A stretch of 64,000 bases of DNA from Dietzia psychralcaliphila. Its GTDB lineage: Bacteria; Actinomycetota; Actinomycetes; Mycobacteriales; Mycobacteriaceae. Location: the NCBI RefSeq assembly GCF_003096095.1, contig NZ_CP015453.1, positions 3,286,001-3,350,000 on the forward strand, given 5' to 3'. Numbering within the stretch: the stretch's first letter is position 1; every line of letters starts with the position of its first letter. A model generated the notes under the pieces. It saw only the letters and a list, made by a program, of their open reading frames with translations, was not told where the DNA came from and did no database searches. Positions 42,228 to 52,775 of this stretch are shown in pieces. The translations under genes and the position numbers were made by a program.

Positions 42228-44570
42228 ATGAACGCAGGGCAGGTAACGAACTTCGACGATCTACGACTCGACGACTCACCGGAGTACGGCGGGAAATCGG
42301 CCAACCTCGGGGAGATGACGGGCGCCGGACTCGCCGTGCCACCCGGCTTCGCGATCGGACAGTCGGCATACCTGGAGGCGATGGACGCCGGGGGCGTCCG
42401 TGCCCGCCTCCACGCCGAGAGGGTGCCAGAGGAAGGGCTCACCGAAGCAGAGCTCATGGTCAGGTCCGAGGACCTCACGCGGTCCGTCGCGCAGGTGGAG
42501 TTGCCTGCGCCCCTCCGCGAGTCGATCCTCGAGCACTACCGCGCGCTGGGAACCGATGTCCCGGTCGCGGTCCGCAGCTCCGCACCCGCCGAGGACGCCG
42601 GCGACACGTCGTTCGCCGGGATCCACGAGTCGTACACCGACGTCGTCGGCGGGGACGCCCTGCTCGACGCGGTCCGGAAGTGCTGGTGCTCGCTGTGGTC
42701 CCCGCGGGCGATGACCTACCGGGCGGTGTCGGGGTACGACGAGGAGCCGTCCATCGCGGTGGTCGTGCAGCGGATGGTCCGCTCCGACACCTCCGGGGTC
42801 GCCTTCACCGCGGACCCCCGGACATCGCAGACCGACCGGGTCGTCATCGAGGCCGCCTACGGCCTGGGCGAGGTCGTCGTCGGCGGGAAAGTCGAACCCG
42901 ACACCTACGTGGTCGCCAAATCCGACCTGGAGATCGTCACCGCCCACGTGGGCCGGAAGGTCTCCCGGATCGTCGCCGGCCGCACCGACGAGGGACTCGT
43001 GCCCGTCCCCGAGGAGATGCAGACCGCACGAGTCCTCGACGACGAGCAGGTGCGAGCCGTCGCACGTCTGGCGATGGCGTCCGAGGAGCACTACGGCACG
43101 CCGCAGGACACCGAGTTCGCGATCGAGGACGGGGAGCTGTTCATCGTCCAGACCCGGCCGATCACCACCCTCGCGGCGCAGGCGACGAACGGGGACCCGG
43201 CGGGCGGGACGGGTGACGACGGAGACGTGTTCAATACCGACGCGTCCGACACCGATGTCGACCCGATCGTCGAGGGCCTGGGCGCCGGCCCGGGTGTGGC
43301 CACGGGGCGGGCGCGGGTCCTGCACGAGCTCGCCGACGGGGCCGACCTGGCGCCCGGCGAGATCCTGGTCGCCACGATGACCGACCCGGACTGGCTGCCG
43401 ATCCTCAAGCGGGCCGCTGCGATCGTCACCGACGAGGGCGGCGTGACCTGCCACGCGGCGATCGTCGGTCGCGAGCTGGGCCGCCCCGTCATCGTCGGTA
43501 CCCGGTCGGCGACCACCGACATCCGCGACGGTCAGACGATCACCATCGACGGCACCGCCGGCGTGGTCTACCCGGGCACCGTACGTCGGGCCACCGCCGA
43601 GCAGGCCCCGGCCGACGCCGGTCGGGCGCCCGAGGTGCGGACCCGCGAGGTCACCGCGACCGCCGTGTACGTCAACCTCGCGACCCCCGACGCAGCCGCC
43701 AGGGTGGCCGCGATGGACGTCGACGGTGTGGGCCTGCTCCGAGCGGAGTTCCTCATCACCAGCGCACTGGACGGCGTTCACCCACGCACGCTCATCGCCG
43801 AGGGGAGGGCGGAGGAGTACGTCGGCCGCATGGCCTCCGGCATCGCCACGATCGCCGCGGCGTTCGACCCCCGGCCCGTGGTCTACCGCGCCACCGACCT
43901 CCGCTCGAACGAGTTCCGTGGCCTGCTCGGCGGGGAGGTCGAGGCCGAGGAACGCAATCCGATGATCGGCTACCGCGGCTGCTTCCGCTACACCCAGGAG
44001 CCGGACCTGTTCCGGCTGGAACTGGACGCGTTGGCCCGGGTGCGCCAGAAGCACGGCAACCTGCACCTGATGATCCCGTTCGTCCGCACCAGGTGGGAGC
44101 TCCGGGCCTGCCTGGACATCATCGACGCCCATCCGATCGGCCGCGACCCGGGCCTCAAGCGGTGGATCATGGCCGAGGTCCCGTCTGTCGTCCACTGGAT
44201 CCCCGAGTACGCCGCGATGGGCATCGACGGCGTCTCGATCGGGTCCAACGACCTCACCCAGCTGACCCTCGGGGTGGACCGCGACTCCGAGGTGTGCGCG
44301 GCGCTGTTCGACTCGATGGACCCGGCGGTGCTGGCGTTCATCGACCAGATCATCGACCGCTGTCACGAATCGGGGCTCACCGTCTCGCTCTGCGGGCAGG
44401 CCGCGTCGACCGACCCGGCGATGGCCGAGCACCTCGTCCGCAAGGGTGTGACGTCGGTGTCGGTGACACCCGATTACGCCGAGATCACCCGGCGGACCGT
44501 CGCGCGCGCCGAGAAGGCGATCCTGCTCGATGCGGCCCGTTCAGCCGGACGCCGCCCACCTGCGAAATAA
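42228..44570 (+). CDS. ppsA: Phosphoenolpyruvate synthase
   Basis: A 780-residue enzyme that makes PEP from pyruvate and ATP for gluconeogenesis. The ATP-binding domain begins YGGKSANLGEMTGAGLAVPPG and holds VAVRSSAPAEDAGDTSFAG. The phosphohistidine domain has TDEGGVTCHAAIVGRELGRP, with its His. The C-terminal PEP/pyruvate barrel has NPMIGYRGCFR, MIPFVRT, SIGSNDLTQLTLG and the catalytic Cys in SLCGQAAS. GGAGGGG lies six bases before ATG 42228; the same frame is open far upstream through the divergent gene, an artefact of high GC. Its neighbours are fatty-acid oxidation genes, fitting growth on lipids. Confidence 0.95.
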   Translation: MNAGQVTNFDDLRLDDSPEYGGKSANLGEMTGAGLAVPPGFAIGQSAYLEAMDAGGVRARLHAERVPEEGLTEAELMVRSEDLTRSVAQVELPAPLRESILEHYRALGTDVPVAVRSSAPAEDAGDTSFAGIHESYTDVVGGDALLDAVRKCWCSLWSPRAMTYRAVSGYDEEPSIAVVVQRMVRSDTSGVAFTADPRTSQTDRVVIEAAYGLGEVVVGGKVEPDTYVVAKSDLEIVTAHVGRKVSRIVAGRTDEGLVPVPEEMQTARVLDDEQVRAVARLAMASEEHYGTPQDTEFAIEDGELFIVQTRPITTLAAQATNGDPAGGTGDDGDVFNTDASDTDVDPIVEGLGAGPGVATGRARVLHELADGADLAPGEILVATMTDPDWLPILKRAAAIVTDEGGVTCHAAIVGRELGRPVIVGTRSATTDIRDGQTITIDGTAGVVYPGTVRRATAEQAPADAGRAPEVRTREVTATAVYVNLATPDAAARVAAMDVDGVGLLRAEFLITSALDGVHPRTLIAEGRAEEYVGRMASGIATIAAAFDPRPVVYRATDLRSNEFRGLLGGEVEAEERNPMIGYRGCFRYTQEPDLFRLELDALARVRQKHGNLHLMIPFVRTRWELRACLDIIDAHPIGRDPGLKRWIMAEVPSVVHWIPEYAAMGIDGVSIGSNDLTQLTLGVDRDSEVCAALFDSMDPAVLAFIDQIIDRCHESGLTVSLCGQAASTDPAMAEHLVRKGVTSVSVTPDYAEITRRTVARAEKAILLDAARSAGRRPPAK

Positions 44571-44585
44571 GAGCGTTTCCTCACC

Positions 44586-44636
44586 TTGGACGGATCGCTG
44601 ACGACGCACTAACATCTGTCTTGTTACCGACGGGTA
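44586..44636 (+). promoter_or_regulatory. fadE5 promoter with palindrome at the start site
   Basis: TTGGAC (44586-44591), an 18-base spacer, and TAACAT (44610-44615) make a plausible promoter. GTTACCGACGGGTA (44623-44636), a GTTAC-N4/5-GTA palindrome, begins at the predicted start site. A same-spaced GTTACTCAGCAGTA lies between fadA2 and fabG4, so a common repressor is likely. Confidence 0.6.
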
Positions 44637-44723
44637 GGTTCCGGTGCGCCCATGGCCACCAGAGCCGACCCGCGCGGCCACCTCAATTGCCACGACACCG
44701 CACTCCGATCGGAGAAGACCGTA

Positions 44724-46562
44724 ATGGGTCACTACAAGAGCAACGTCCGCGATCTCGAGTTCAACATGTTCGAGGTCCTGCGCATGAACGAGGCACTCGA
44801 CGCCGGCGAGTTCGGCGACATGGACACCGACACCGCCAAGGGCATCCTCGACGAGGTCGCCACACTCACCGAGGGCCCGGTCGCCGAGTCCTTCGCGTCG
44901 GCAGATCGCAACCCGCCGGTCTTCGACCCCGAGACCCATTCGGTCACCCTCCCCGAGGACTTCAAGAAGTCGTTCCGCGCCTGGTTCGACGCCGGCTACT
45001 GGTCGATGGGCCTCCCCGAGGACCTCGGCGGCATGCCCGCACCCCGCGCGATGGTGTGGGCCACCGGCGAGATGATGCTCGGCGCCAACCCGGCGGCGTT
45101 CATGTACGGCGCCGGCCCGTCCTTCGCGGCCGTGCTCTACGAGAACGGCACCGAGGAGCAGAAGAAGTGGGCGGCCACCTGTGTCGAGCGCGGATGGGGC
45201 GCCACCATGGTGCTCACCGAGCCCGACGCCGGCTCCGACGTCGGCGCCGGCCGCACCAAGGCCGTCAAGCAGGACGACGGCTCGTGGCACATAGAGGGCG
45301 TGAAGCGCTTCATCACCTCAGCTGACTCCGACGACATGTTCGAGAACATCTTCCACCTCGTCCTGGCCCGCCCCGAGGGCGCCGGACCGGGCACCAAGGG
45401 CCTGTCCCTGTTCTTCGTCCCCAAGACCCATTTCGACTTCGAGACGGGCGAACTGGGTGAGCGCAACGGCGTCTTCGTCACCGGCGTCGAGCACAAGATG
45501 GGCCTCAAGGTCTCCACCACGTGTGAGGTCACCTTCGGCGGCCACGGCGTGCCCGCCAAGGGCTGGATCGTCGGCGACGGCGAGCTCAACCTGGGCATCC
45601 GTCAGATGTTCGACGTGATCGAGCACGCCAGGATGATGGTGGGCACCAAGGCCATCTCCACCCTGTCGACCGGCTACCTCAACGCGCTCGAGTTCGCCAA
45701 GGAGCGCGTGCAGGGCGGCGACATGACCGAGATGGCGGACAAGAACGCCCCCCGCGTGACCATCACCCACCACCCGGACGTCCGTCGGGCGCTCATCCGC
45801 CAGAAGGCCTTTGCCGAGGGCCTGCGCGCGGTGTACATGTACACGGCCGCCCATCAGGACGTGTCGATCGCCGAGCGGGTCTCCGGCGCCGACGGCGAGC
45901 TCGCGCACCGCGTCAACGACCTGCTCCTGCCGATCGTCAAGGGCGTCGGTTCCGAGCGGGCGTACGAACTGCTCACCGAGTCCCTGCAGACCTTCGGTGG
46001 CTCCGGCTTCCTGCAGGACTACCCGATCGAGCAGTACATCCGCGACGCCAAGATCGACTCCCTCTACGAGGGCACCACCGCGATCCAGGCCCAGGACTTC
46101 TTCTTCCGCAAGATCGCCCGCGACCGCGGCACGGCGATCGGCCACGTGTCGGCGCAGATCAAGAAGTTCCTGGACAGCGACGCCTCGGGCGGGCAGCTGG
46201 CCACCGAGCGCGAGCACCTGGCCACCGCGCTCGCCGACGTCGAGGCGATCATCGGCACCTGCTTCGACCACCTGCTGGGTTCGCAGGACGACCCGAAGCG
46301 CCTCTACACGGTCGGCCTGGCGTCGGTGCGCCTGCTCATGGCGTTCGGTGACCTGATGATGGGGTGGCGACTGCTCGTCGGCGCCGAGGTGGCCCTGAGC
46401 AATCTGGACGGCGCGTCGGAGGCCGACAAGGCCTTCTACAACGGGAAGATCGCCGCTGCCAAGTGGTTCGCCAACAACGAGCTCCCGCTGATCACCGCCA
46501 CCCGCGGGATCGTCGCCGGTCTCGGCAGCGACCTCATGGACCTGGACGAGGCCGCGTTCTGA
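44724..46562 (+). CDS. fadE5: Long-chain acyl-CoA dehydrogenase (FadE5-like)
   Basis: A 612-residue FAD-dependent acyl-CoA dehydrogenase of the large class; M. tuberculosis FadE5 has about the same length. FAD/substrate motifs are [29 protein letters not shown], and [20 protein letters not shown] followed by [17 protein letters not shown] with the catalytic Glu. It introduces the trans-2 double bond in the first step of beta-oxidation. GGAGAAG lies six bases before ATG 44724. The partner enzymes fadA2, fabG4 and htdX lie 2.3-8 kb downstream. A very stable hairpin follows the stop. Confidence 0.93.
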   Translation: MGHYKSNVRDLEFNMFEVLRMNEALDAGEFGDMDTDTAKGILDEVATLTEGPVAESFASADRNPPVFDPETHSVTLPEDFKKSFRAWFDAGYWSMGLPEDLGGMPAPRAMVWATGEMMLGANPAAFMYGAGPSFAAVLYENGTEEQKKWAATCVERGWGATMVLTEPDAGSDVGAGRTKAVKQDDGSWHIEGVKRFITSADSDDMFENIFHLVLARPEGAGPGTKGLSLFFVPKTHFDFETGELGERNGVFVTGVEHKMGLKVSTTCEVTFGGHGVPAKGWIVGDGELNLGIRQMFDVIEHARMMVGTKAISTLSTGYLNALEFAKERVQGGDMTEMADKNAPRVTITHHPDVRRALIRQKAFAEGLRAVYMYTAAHQDVSIAERVSGADGELAHRVNDLLLPIVKGVGSERAYELLTESLQTFGGSGFLQDYPIEQYIRDAKIDSLYEGTTAIQAQDFFFRKIARDRGTAIGHVSAQIKKFLDSDASGGQLATEREHLATALADVEAIIGTCFDHLLGSQDDPKRLYTVGLASVRLLMAFGDLMMGWRLLVGAEVALSNLDGASEADKAFYNGKIAAAKWFANNELPLITATRGIVAGLGSDLMDLDEAAF

Positions 46563-46586
46563 CGCAGGCCTGACCGAGTCCCCCGC

Positions 46587-46645
46587 GATCCCCGGGGGTT
46601 GTGCGCTGTGTCCGGTCCCGACACGGCGCACGACCCCCGGGGATC
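46587..46645. terminator. 26-bp inverted repeat between convergent genes
   Basis: 46587-46612 and 46620-46645 are complementary over 26 positions, with two G-T type mismatches, around a seven-base loop. It begins with GATCCCCGGGGG. It lies between the stops of fadE5 and the VanW-type gene and can terminate both. Confidence 0.82.
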
Positions 46646-46734
46646 CGTGCATTTCGGGCGCATACCTCGCTCCGCGGCAAGGTGGTGCGGCCGGGTGGTT
46701 CGACCGGCCGACCGGGGGCCGCCCCGGTCGGCGG

Positions 46735-48669
46735 TCAGTTGCCGGGCAGCCCCGGGATCCGGAACTCCGGCAGGCCCGGGATCCGGATCGCGTCGTCCGG
46801 CACCGGCGGCGGCGCAGGCGGGCCGGGCGCCTCGTCCGTCGGAGTCGGCCGCTCGACCCGACACTCGACCCGGACCCTCGGCGCGTAGGTCGACGACACC
46901 GTGTCGGTGCTGACGGTGTCGTCGCCCCTCTGGACCACGCGCGTGACCCGGGCGGTGTACCCGTCGGCGCCCGGGTCCGGTGTGCACCCGGCGGTGGTGA
47001 CGACGCGGGTCTCGGCGCGCCGGAGGTCGGCCCGTGGCGCGGTCGAGACCCGGACCGTGTACTCGCGGGTCCCCCACAGTCGGACGGTGACCGAGCTGCC
47101 GCTGCCCGAGGCGTCGATCACCAGGCCGGTGCCCTGATCGTTGCGGAATCCCACGTCCGCCGACGCGGTGGCGTCGCGACCGGCGGGGAACTGCGCCCCG
47201 TCGACACCCCGACCCGTCCGGACCAGTCCCTGTGCCCCGGACTCGAATGCGGCGTTGAACAGGGCCGTGGCCACCGCGTCGGCGGAGACGTCCCCGGAGA
47301 CCGTGCCGGCGACGTCGGCCATGGAGAAGGACTCGCCGGCGGGGACGAGGTGCCCGGCGAGCGAGGCGATCATCGACTGAGCCCGGCCGCTGGCGCCCAC
47401 CGCGACCGTGAACTCGCCGACGGGCTCGCGGATCCCGGCCCTCTCGGCGTCCTCGGTGGTGAGCTCCGGATCCCGGCCCACGTAACCGACGGGGAGCACC
47501 CGGGGTCCCTGGACGTCTGTGAGCTGACCCGGGAGTCCACCCAGCAGCGGTCCCCACGAGACCGTTCGTCCCTGGACCGCGGGGACGACGGACGCGGTGG
47601 ACCCGCTGAAGGAGAACGTGGCGTCCCTGCCCTCCTGCTCGGTCTCCTCCAGGAGCGGCTCCAGGATCCCCTTGGCCGCGTCGGCGTCGAACCGGGGCTC
47701 GAGCTCGGCCCCGTCGCGCACGAAGGTCAGGTACTCCCCGATCCGGTCCCGGGGGAACAGGACCGGCACGGCGTCGGGGCCGTCGGCGTCGACCATCTCC
47801 ATTTCCCGCTCGGCGGGGACCGCCCGCTCCCTGCCCGGGGGCGGCGGCGGGGCCGGCGGCCTGGTCGTGACGGTGGTGACGGGCGGCTCCGTCCCGTCCT
47901 CACGCATCCGCGAGGCGAGCAGCGTCATGTCGCGCCCGGCAGCGGGCTCGGCCACGTCGCGGATGAGCGCGCGGACCTCGTCCGCCTGCGTCTCGGTGGG
48001 GGTGTAGTCGACGACGAGGTCGACCCCCTCGTCGTCGAGCCAATGGGCGAGCACCGCATCGCGCGAGCTCTCGATCCGCAGGCGCTGGCCGTCCAGGGGG
48101 ATGGCGGAGCGGACCTCGTCGCGGTCGAACCAGATGGCACCCTCGCGCGGCTCGAAGTCCGCCTGCAGTGCGAGCTTCTCCAGGAAGTCGGTCAGCCGTG
48201 CGTCGGGGATCACGCTGGAGATGCCCACCTCGGTGGACCACACCACGCTGATCAGCCGCGTCAGCGGGTTGAGCGGTTGTTCGCCCGCCCGGTCGAGGGT
48301 GCCCTGCCAGTCCACGGACAACCCGACCGACCGGGGGTCGAGGGTGGTGGACACGACCCCGGCGCGCAGATCCACCTCCTCGTCGACCCGCGGTCCCAGT
48401 TCGCGGATCAGGAGCTGCTCGGCGTCGGCCGTGCGCATCCCGCCCACCTGGATCCCGGCCACCTCGGCCCCGCGCGGAACCCGGCCGATGCTGTGGACCA
48501 GGTCGAAGCCGTAGAGCACGGACAGTCCCATGAAGACGCCGACACCCGTGTGGATCCACCGTGAGCGCACGCGATACCGGCGCCGGTCGGCGGCCGCGGG
48601 CTGCGGGCCGGCACCTTCTATCGCGACGGGCCGTGCGGGGCCGGCGTCGCCGGTGGTGGATTCGTCCAC
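46735..48669 (-). CDS. VanW-family, peptidoglycan-binding-like envelope protein
   Basis: A 644-residue single-pass membrane protein. A cytoplasmic head with Arg-rich end leads to a transmembrane helix (WIHTGVGVFMGLSVLYGFDL, about 38-58). Two domains follow that resemble the putative peptidoglycan-binding domain of VanW proteins (RGAEVAGIQVGGMRTADAEQ near 66). The VanW domain is at about 420-570 (FTVAVGASGRAQSMIASLAG, VPAGESFSMADVAG). A Pro-rich linker (PPAPPPPPGRERAV) and a tail of PGLPEFRIPGLPGN complete it. VanW function is unresolved; an envelope role is likely. GAGGAGG lies 11 bases before GTG 48669. It lies between fadE5 and fadA2. Confidence 0.85.
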   Translation of the reverse strand: MDESTTGDAGPARPVAIEGAGPQPAAADRRRYRVRSRWIHTGVGVFMGLSVLYGFDLVHSIGRVPRGAEVAGIQVGGMRTADAEQLLIRELGPRVDEEVDLRAGVVSTTLDPRSVGLSVDWQGTLDRAGEQPLNPLTRLISVVWSTEVGISSVIPDARLTDFLEKLALQADFEPREGAIWFDRDEVRSAIPLDGQRLRIESSRDAVLAHWLDDEGVDLVVDYTPTETQADEVRALIRDVAEPAAGRDMTLLASRMREDGTEPPVTTVTTRPPAPPPPPGRERAVPAEREMEMVDADGPDAVPVLFPRDRIGEYLTFVRDGAELEPRFDADAAKGILEPLLEETEQEGRDATFSFSGSTASVVPAVQGRTVSWGPLLGGLPGQLTDVQGPRVLPVGYVGRDPELTTEDAERAGIREPVGEFTVAVGASGRAQSMIASLAGHLVPAGESFSMADVAGTVSGDVSADAVATALFNAAFESGAQGLVRTGRGVDGAQFPAGRDATASADVGFRNDQGTGLVIDASGSGSSVTVRLWGTREYTVRVSTAPRADLRRAETRVVTTAGCTPDPGADGYTARVTRVVQRGDDTVSTDTVSSTYAPRVRVECRVERPTPTDEAPGPPAPPPVPDDAIRIPGLPEFRIPGLPGN

Positions 48670-48778
48670 GCGTTCTCACGCCTCCTCAGGAGCGGGGGAC
48701 TCTCGACCCGGTGGGGCGTCGACCGGGTTTATCCCACCCGAACCACTGTGGCGTCCACTATGACGGACCGGTACCGAT

Positions 48779-48815
48779 GAGTGCAGCCCCCGCGCCGTAC
48801 GCGGGGGCTGCACTC
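48779..48815. terminator. 16-bp hairpin after fadA2
   Basis: GAGTGCAGCCCCCGCG (48779-48794) pairs perfectly with 48800-48815 across a five-base loop. It starts 44 bases beyond the fadA2 stop on the minus strand and separates it from the VanW gene. Confidence 0.75.
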
Positions 48816-48859
48816 TCGGACGGCGTCAGCCGTGACCGGGTCTGGTCAGCGTGCCGGGT

Positions 48860-50173
48860 TCACCGTTCGACGATCGCCGTGACGCCCTGACCACCGGCCG
48901 CGCAGATGGAGATGAGCGCGCGGCCCGAGCCATTCTGCTCCAGCAGCTTGGCGGTGGCGGCCAGGATGCGGGCGCCGGTGGCGGCGAACGGGTGGCCGGC
49001 CGCCAGCGAGGATCCGTTGACGTTGAGCTTGCTGCGGTCGATCGATCCGAGTGCGGAGTCCAGACCCAGGCGCTCGGTGCAGTACTCCTCGGACTCCCAG
49101 GCCGCGAGCGTGGCCAGGACCTGCGAGGCGAAGGCCTCGTGGATCTCGTAGTAGTCGAAGTCCTGCAGGGTCAGGCCGTTGCGCTCGAGCAGCCGCGGCA
49201 CGGCGTAGGTGGGGGCCATGAGCAGCCCGTCCGGGGTGCGGCCGTCGTGACCGTGGATGAAGTCGACCGCCGCGGTCTCCGAGTCCACCAGGTAGGCGCG
49301 GACCGGCAGCTTGTTCTCCTCGGCCCATTCCTCACTCGCCAGCAGGACGGCGGAGGCGCCGTCGGTGAGCGGGGTGGAGTTGCCGGCCGTCATGGTGGCC
49401 TCGGTGCCGTGGGCCTCGGCGTCGCGCTTGCCGAAGACCGGCTTGAGCTTCGCGAGCTTCTCCTCGGAGGAGTCGGGACGCATGTTGTCGTCGCGCGGCA
49501 CGCCCAGGAACGGGGTGACCAGGTCGTCCTGGAAACCGGACTCGTAGGAGGCGGCGAGGTTGTGGTGACTGGTCGCGGCCAGCGCGTCCTGGTTCTCGCG
49601 GCTCACACCGAGCTCGCGGGCGGTGATGGCGGCGTGCTCGCCCATCGACAGGCCCGTGCGGGGCTCCGCGTTCTGCGGCTGCTCGGGGACGAGCGACTGC
49701 GGGCGGATGTCGCCGAGCAGCTTGAGCCGGTCGACCGTGCTCTTGGCCGAGGTGACCTTGATGAGGATCTTGCGCAGGTCGTCGTTGACGGCCAGCGGGG
49801 CGTCGGAGGTGGTGTCGGTGCCGCCCGCGATCCCGGCGTCGATGCGACCGACGGCGATGGCGTCGGCGACCTGGATCGCCGTGGCCAGTCCGGTGCCGCA
49901 CGCCTGCTGCACGTCGTAAGCTGGGCTCGACGAGTCGAGCACCGAACCGATGACCGACTCGCGGGTGAGGTTGAAGTCGCGGGCGTGCTTCAGGACCGCA
50001 CCCGCGGCGACCATGCCGACGCGCTTGCCCTGCAGGTTGTAGCGGCTGGCGAGGCCGTCGATCGCCGCGGTGAGCATGTCCTGGTTGGAAGCGTCCGCGT
50101 ACTTGCCGTTCGATCGCGCGAAGGGGATTCGGTTGCCGCCTACGATGGCGACCTTGCGGGGGCTGGTGGTCAC
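48860..50173 (-). CDS. fadA2: Acetyl-CoA acetyltransferase / 3-ketoacyl-CoA thiolase (FadA2-like)
   Basis: A 437-residue thiolase that cleaves 3-ketoacyl-CoA at the end of beta-oxidation. The nucleophile Cys is in [14 protein letters not shown], the catalytic His in [13 protein letters not shown], the second Cys in [11 protein letters not shown], and the [10 protein letters not shown] loop is present. The length is above the 390-400 of simple biosynthetic thiolases and equals that of FadA2/FadI types. GTG 50173 has GGGAG eight bases upstream. It is divergent from fabG4; the 122-base gap holds palindromes likely to control both. Confidence 0.93.
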   Translation of the reverse strand: MTTSPRKVAIVGGNRIPFARSNGKYADASNQDMLTAAIDGLASRYNLQGKRVGMVAAGAVLKHARDFNLTRESVIGSVLDSSSPAYDVQQACGTGLATAIQVADAIAVGRIDAGIAGGTDTTSDAPLAVNDDLRKILIKVTSAKSTVDRLKLLGDIRPQSLVPEQPQNAEPRTGLSMGEHAAITARELGVSRENQDALAATSHHNLAASYESGFQDDLVTPFLGVPRDDNMRPDSSEEKLAKLKPVFGKRDAEAHGTEATMTAGNSTPLTDGASAVLLASEEWAEENKLPVRAYLVDSETAAVDFIHGHDGRTPDGLLMAPTYAVPRLLERNGLTLQDFDYYEIHEAFASQVLATLAAWESEEYCTERLGLDSALGSIDRSKLNVNGSSLAAGHPFAATGARILAATAKLLEQNGSGRALISICAAGGQGVTAIVER

Positions 50174-50233
50174 GTGTGTCACTCCCGTTGGTTCTCGGTA
50201 TCCGGTGGCCCGCAACGCGGCCCGCCGAGTATT

Positions 50234-50267
50234 GTTACTCAGCAGTAAGTTACTTGTCGACCGGTAA
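50234..50267. promoter_or_regulatory. Double palindrome between fadA2 and fabG4
   Basis: GTTACTCAGCAGTA (50234-50247) has the same spacing as the palindrome at the fadE5 promoter. GTTACTTGTCGACCGGTAA (50249-50267) is a second, longer inverted repeat centred on GTCGAC. Both lie between divergent genes; on the minus strand TCGACA and TAACAA are 17 bases apart within them, a possible fadA2 promoter. TetR-type control is inferred. Confidence 0.6.
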
Positions 50268-50295
50268 AACCGCACCTCTCCAGGAGAAGATCGCC

Positions 50296-51645
50296 ATGGC
50301 ACAGGGCAACCTCGACCTCTATTCGCAGTTCGTGACCTCGGCCCCCGGGTCGTTCATCGCCGGCAAGGTCGGCCTCCCGCAGCCCGAGCAGCTCCGCCGA
50401 CACGAGGCCGGGCAGCCCGCACTCCACGGACCGGTCCTGGTCGGGGGCGAGGGCCGCCTGGTCGAGCCCGTCCGCGCGATCCTCGAGTCGGACTACGATC
50501 TGGCCGGCGCGGACGCCGAGGGCAAGTTCGCCGGCCTCGTCTTCGACGCCACCGGCATCCGCCGCACCGAGGACCTCAAGGCCCTGTTCGACTTCTTCAA
50601 CCCCGTCGTCCGCCGAGTCGCCGCCAGTGGCCGCGTCATCGTGCTGGGCACCACCCCGGAGGAGACCGGATCGGTCGAGGAGCGCATCGCCCAGCGCGCG
50701 CTCGAGGGCTTCACCCGCTCGCTCGGCAAGGAGATGAAGCGGGGCACCACCGTCCAGCTGGTCTACGTCTCCGCCGACGCCGACACCGGCGCCTCGGGGC
50801 TCGAGTCCACCCTGCGCTTCATCCTCTCCGGCAAGTCCGCCTACGTCGACGCCCAGGTGTTCCGCGTGGGCGCCGGCGCCGCGACCGCCCCCGCCTCCTG
50901 GGACCGCCCCCTCGAGGGCAAGGTCGCCGTGGTCACCGGCGCGGCCCGGGGCATCGGCGCGGAGATCGCCGCCGTGCTCTCCCGCGACGGCGCGCACGTG
51001 ATCTGCTGCGACGTCCCCGCCGCCGGCGAGTCCCTCTCGGCGACCGCCAACAAGGTGGGCGGCACCTCGCTGCCGCTCGACGTGACCGCCGCCGACGCCG
51101 CCGAGGTGCTGGCCAAGCACGTGCAGGAGCGCCACGAGGGCGTCGTCGACATCCTCGTCCACAACGCCGGCATCACCCGCGACAAGACCCTCGCCGGCAT
51201 GGACTCCGCCAGGTGGGACTCGGTCATGGCCGTCAACCTCATCGCGCCGGAGCGGATCACCGCCGAGCTCGCCGAGAAGGGCGTCCTCACCGAGGGCGGC
51301 CGCGTCGTCGGGGTCTCGTCCATGGCCGGCATCGCCGGTAACCGCGGCCAGACCAACTACGCGGCCTCCAAGGCCGGCGTGATCGGTTTCGTCGACGGCG
51401 CCTCCGCCGAGCTGGCGTCCAAGAAGATCACCGTCAACGCGGTGGCCCCCGGCTTCATCGAGACCCAGATGACCGCCGCCATCCCGTTCGCCACCCGCGA
51501 GGCCGGCCGCCGCATGAACTCCATGCAGCAGGGCGGTCTGCCGGTCGACGTGGCCGAGACCATAGCCTTCTTCGCCAGCCCCGCCTCCTCCGCGGTCACC
51601 GACAACGTGATCCGCGTGTGCGGCCAGTCCCTCCTGGGTGCGTGA
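50296..51645 (+). CDS. fabG4: 3-oxoacyl-CoA/ACP reductase, FabG4 type
   Basis: A 449-residue high-molecular-weight FabG. Residues 1-205 are a degenerate flavodoxin-like domain typical of FabG4; residues 210-449 are the active short-chain dehydrogenase: [24 protein letters not shown], the catalytic [23 protein letters not shown] spanning Ser, Tyr and Lys, and GFIETQMT. It reduces 3-ketoacyl thioesters or runs in reverse during oxidation. AGGAGA precedes ATG 50296. Its stop overlaps the next GTG (htdX) by four bases. This pairing is the same as in M. tuberculosis Rv0242c-Rv0241c. Confidence 0.94.
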   Translation: MAQGNLDLYSQFVTSAPGSFIAGKVGLPQPEQLRRHEAGQPALHGPVLVGGEGRLVEPVRAILESDYDLAGADAEGKFAGLVFDATGIRRTEDLKALFDFFNPVVRRVAASGRVIVLGTTPEETGSVEERIAQRALEGFTRSLGKEMKRGTTVQLVYVSADADTGASGLESTLRFILSGKSAYVDAQVFRVGAGAATAPASWDRPLEGKVAVVTGAARGIGAEIAAVLSRDGAHVICCDVPAAGESLSATANKVGGTSLPLDVTAADAAEVLAKHVQERHEGVVDILVHNAGITRDKTLAGMDSARWDSVMAVNLIAPERITAELAEKGVLTEGGRVVGVSSMAGIAGNRGQTNYAASKAGVIGFVDGASAELASKKITVNAVAPGFIETQMTAAIPFATREAGRRMNSMQQGGLPVDVAETIAFFASPASSAVTDNVIRVCGQSLLGA

Positions 51646-52613
51646 TCAGGGTGGATCACACTGACGCTCACTCCGTGCAGTACACCCGGCTTCCCGCCAT
51701 CCCCACCCTGCTGACCCAGTACGGCAAGGCCGCCGTCGGCGCCCTCCCCGTGGTGGGCGGGAGCCGCGACGGCACATCGATGCCCGAGAAGGGCGTCGAG
51801 GTGGAGGGCGTGCGCGTGGACGCGGCCAACCTGGCCGCCTACGCCCGCGTCTGTGACCTGCGGTTCGGCGACGCGCTGCCGCTGACCTACCCGTTCACGC
51901 TGGCCTTCCCGTTGAGCATGCAGCTCATGCTGGACCCTGCCTACCCGGTGCCGGCAATGGGGTCGGTGCACCTGACCAACGAGATCGAGTCCCGCCGCGC
52001 GCTGCGGGTGGGTGACGAGCTCTCGATCCGCGCACGGGCCGAGAACCTGCGGGAGCACCCCGCCGGGTTGCTGCTCGACATCGTCACGGAGATCCGTACC
52101 GGCGACGACGACGAGCCGGCCTGGGTCCAGAGGTCGGGGCTACTCTCCAAGCGCAGGACGTCCCTGACCCCGCCCAAGGACGCACCGCGCCCGCCGCGGC
52201 CCGAGCCGCCCACCGCCGCGGAGATCGGCGACCCCACCGTGGTGAAGTCGGTGTCCGAGGCGCTGATCTCCGAGTACGCATCGGTGTCCGGCGACCGCAA
52301 CCCCATCCACGTCTCCAAGGTGGGCGCCAAGGCATTCGGGTTCCCGGGCGTGATCGCCCACGGGATGTGGACGGCCGCCACCATGCTCGGCGTGGTCGAG
52401 GGCGCCATCCCCGAGCGGGCGCGCTACTCGGTGGAGTTCGGCAAGCCCGTCGTGCTCCCGGCCAAGCTCGCGATCTACGCCCGGCGCGGAACCGGTCCGG
52501 GCGTCGGAACCGGTGTGGGCGCGGGTACCGGCGACCCGGCCTGGTCGCTGCGGGCGCGCAACCCGCGCAAGCTCGGCACCGTGCACGCCACGGCCACCAT
52601 CGAGGAGCTCTAG
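51642..52613 (+). CDS. htdX: MaoC-type (R)-3-hydroxyacyl-thioester dehydratase (HtdX-like)
   Basis: A 323-residue double-hotdog-like dehydratase. The MaoC catalytic hydratase motif is in the C-terminal half: [20 protein letters not shown] and [14 protein letters not shown] with Asp and His. It should interconvert (R)-3-hydroxyacyl and trans-2-enoyl thioesters together with the preceding FabG4. Several starts are possible (GTG 51642, 51651, 51675); 51642 is taken because it overlaps the fabG4 stop (GTGA). A Gly/Thr-rich loop ([17 protein letters not shown]) near residue 290 is an insertion not seen in short relatives. A strong terminator with a T-run follows. Confidence 0.9.
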   Translation: MIRVDHTDAHSVQYTRLPAIPTLLTQYGKAAVGALPVVGGSRDGTSMPEKGVEVEGVRVDAANLAAYARVCDLRFGDALPLTYPFTLAFPLSMQLMLDPAYPVPAMGSVHLTNEIESRRALRVGDELSIRARAENLREHPAGLLLDIVTEIRTGDDDEPAWVQRSGLLSKRRTSLTPPKDAPRPPRPEPPTAAEIGDPTVVKSVSEALISEYASVSGDRNPIHVSKVGAKAFGFPGVIAHGMWTAATMLGVVEGAIPERARYSVEFGKPVVLPAKLAIYARRGTGPGVGTGVGAGTGDPAWSLRARNPRKLGTVHATATIEEL

Positions 52614-52641
52614 CTCCTCGCCGGGCGCGCGTCGCCCCCGA

Positions 52642-52683
52642 CCCCGGTCACCCGCTCCCCTCAGGACGGGTGACCGGGGTTTT
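52642..52683 (+). terminator. Rho-independent terminator after htdX
   Basis: CCCCGGTCACCCG (52642-52654) pairs perfectly with 52667-52679 and is followed by TTTT (52680-52683). It is the most classical terminator of the window. Confidence 0.92.
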
Positions 52684-52775
52684 GTGGTCGGTGCGGTACC
52701 GCACCTGAGAGTTTGTGCATATGGTCTGTGTCACACCACAAGTCGTCCGCACATCGCAGAGGAGCCGCAGATCGT

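Noticed and set aside
42276-44432. 718-codon open frame opposite ppsA
   Set aside because: Antisense shadow of a strongly conserved enzyme; composition is that of reverse-complemented GC-rich codons.
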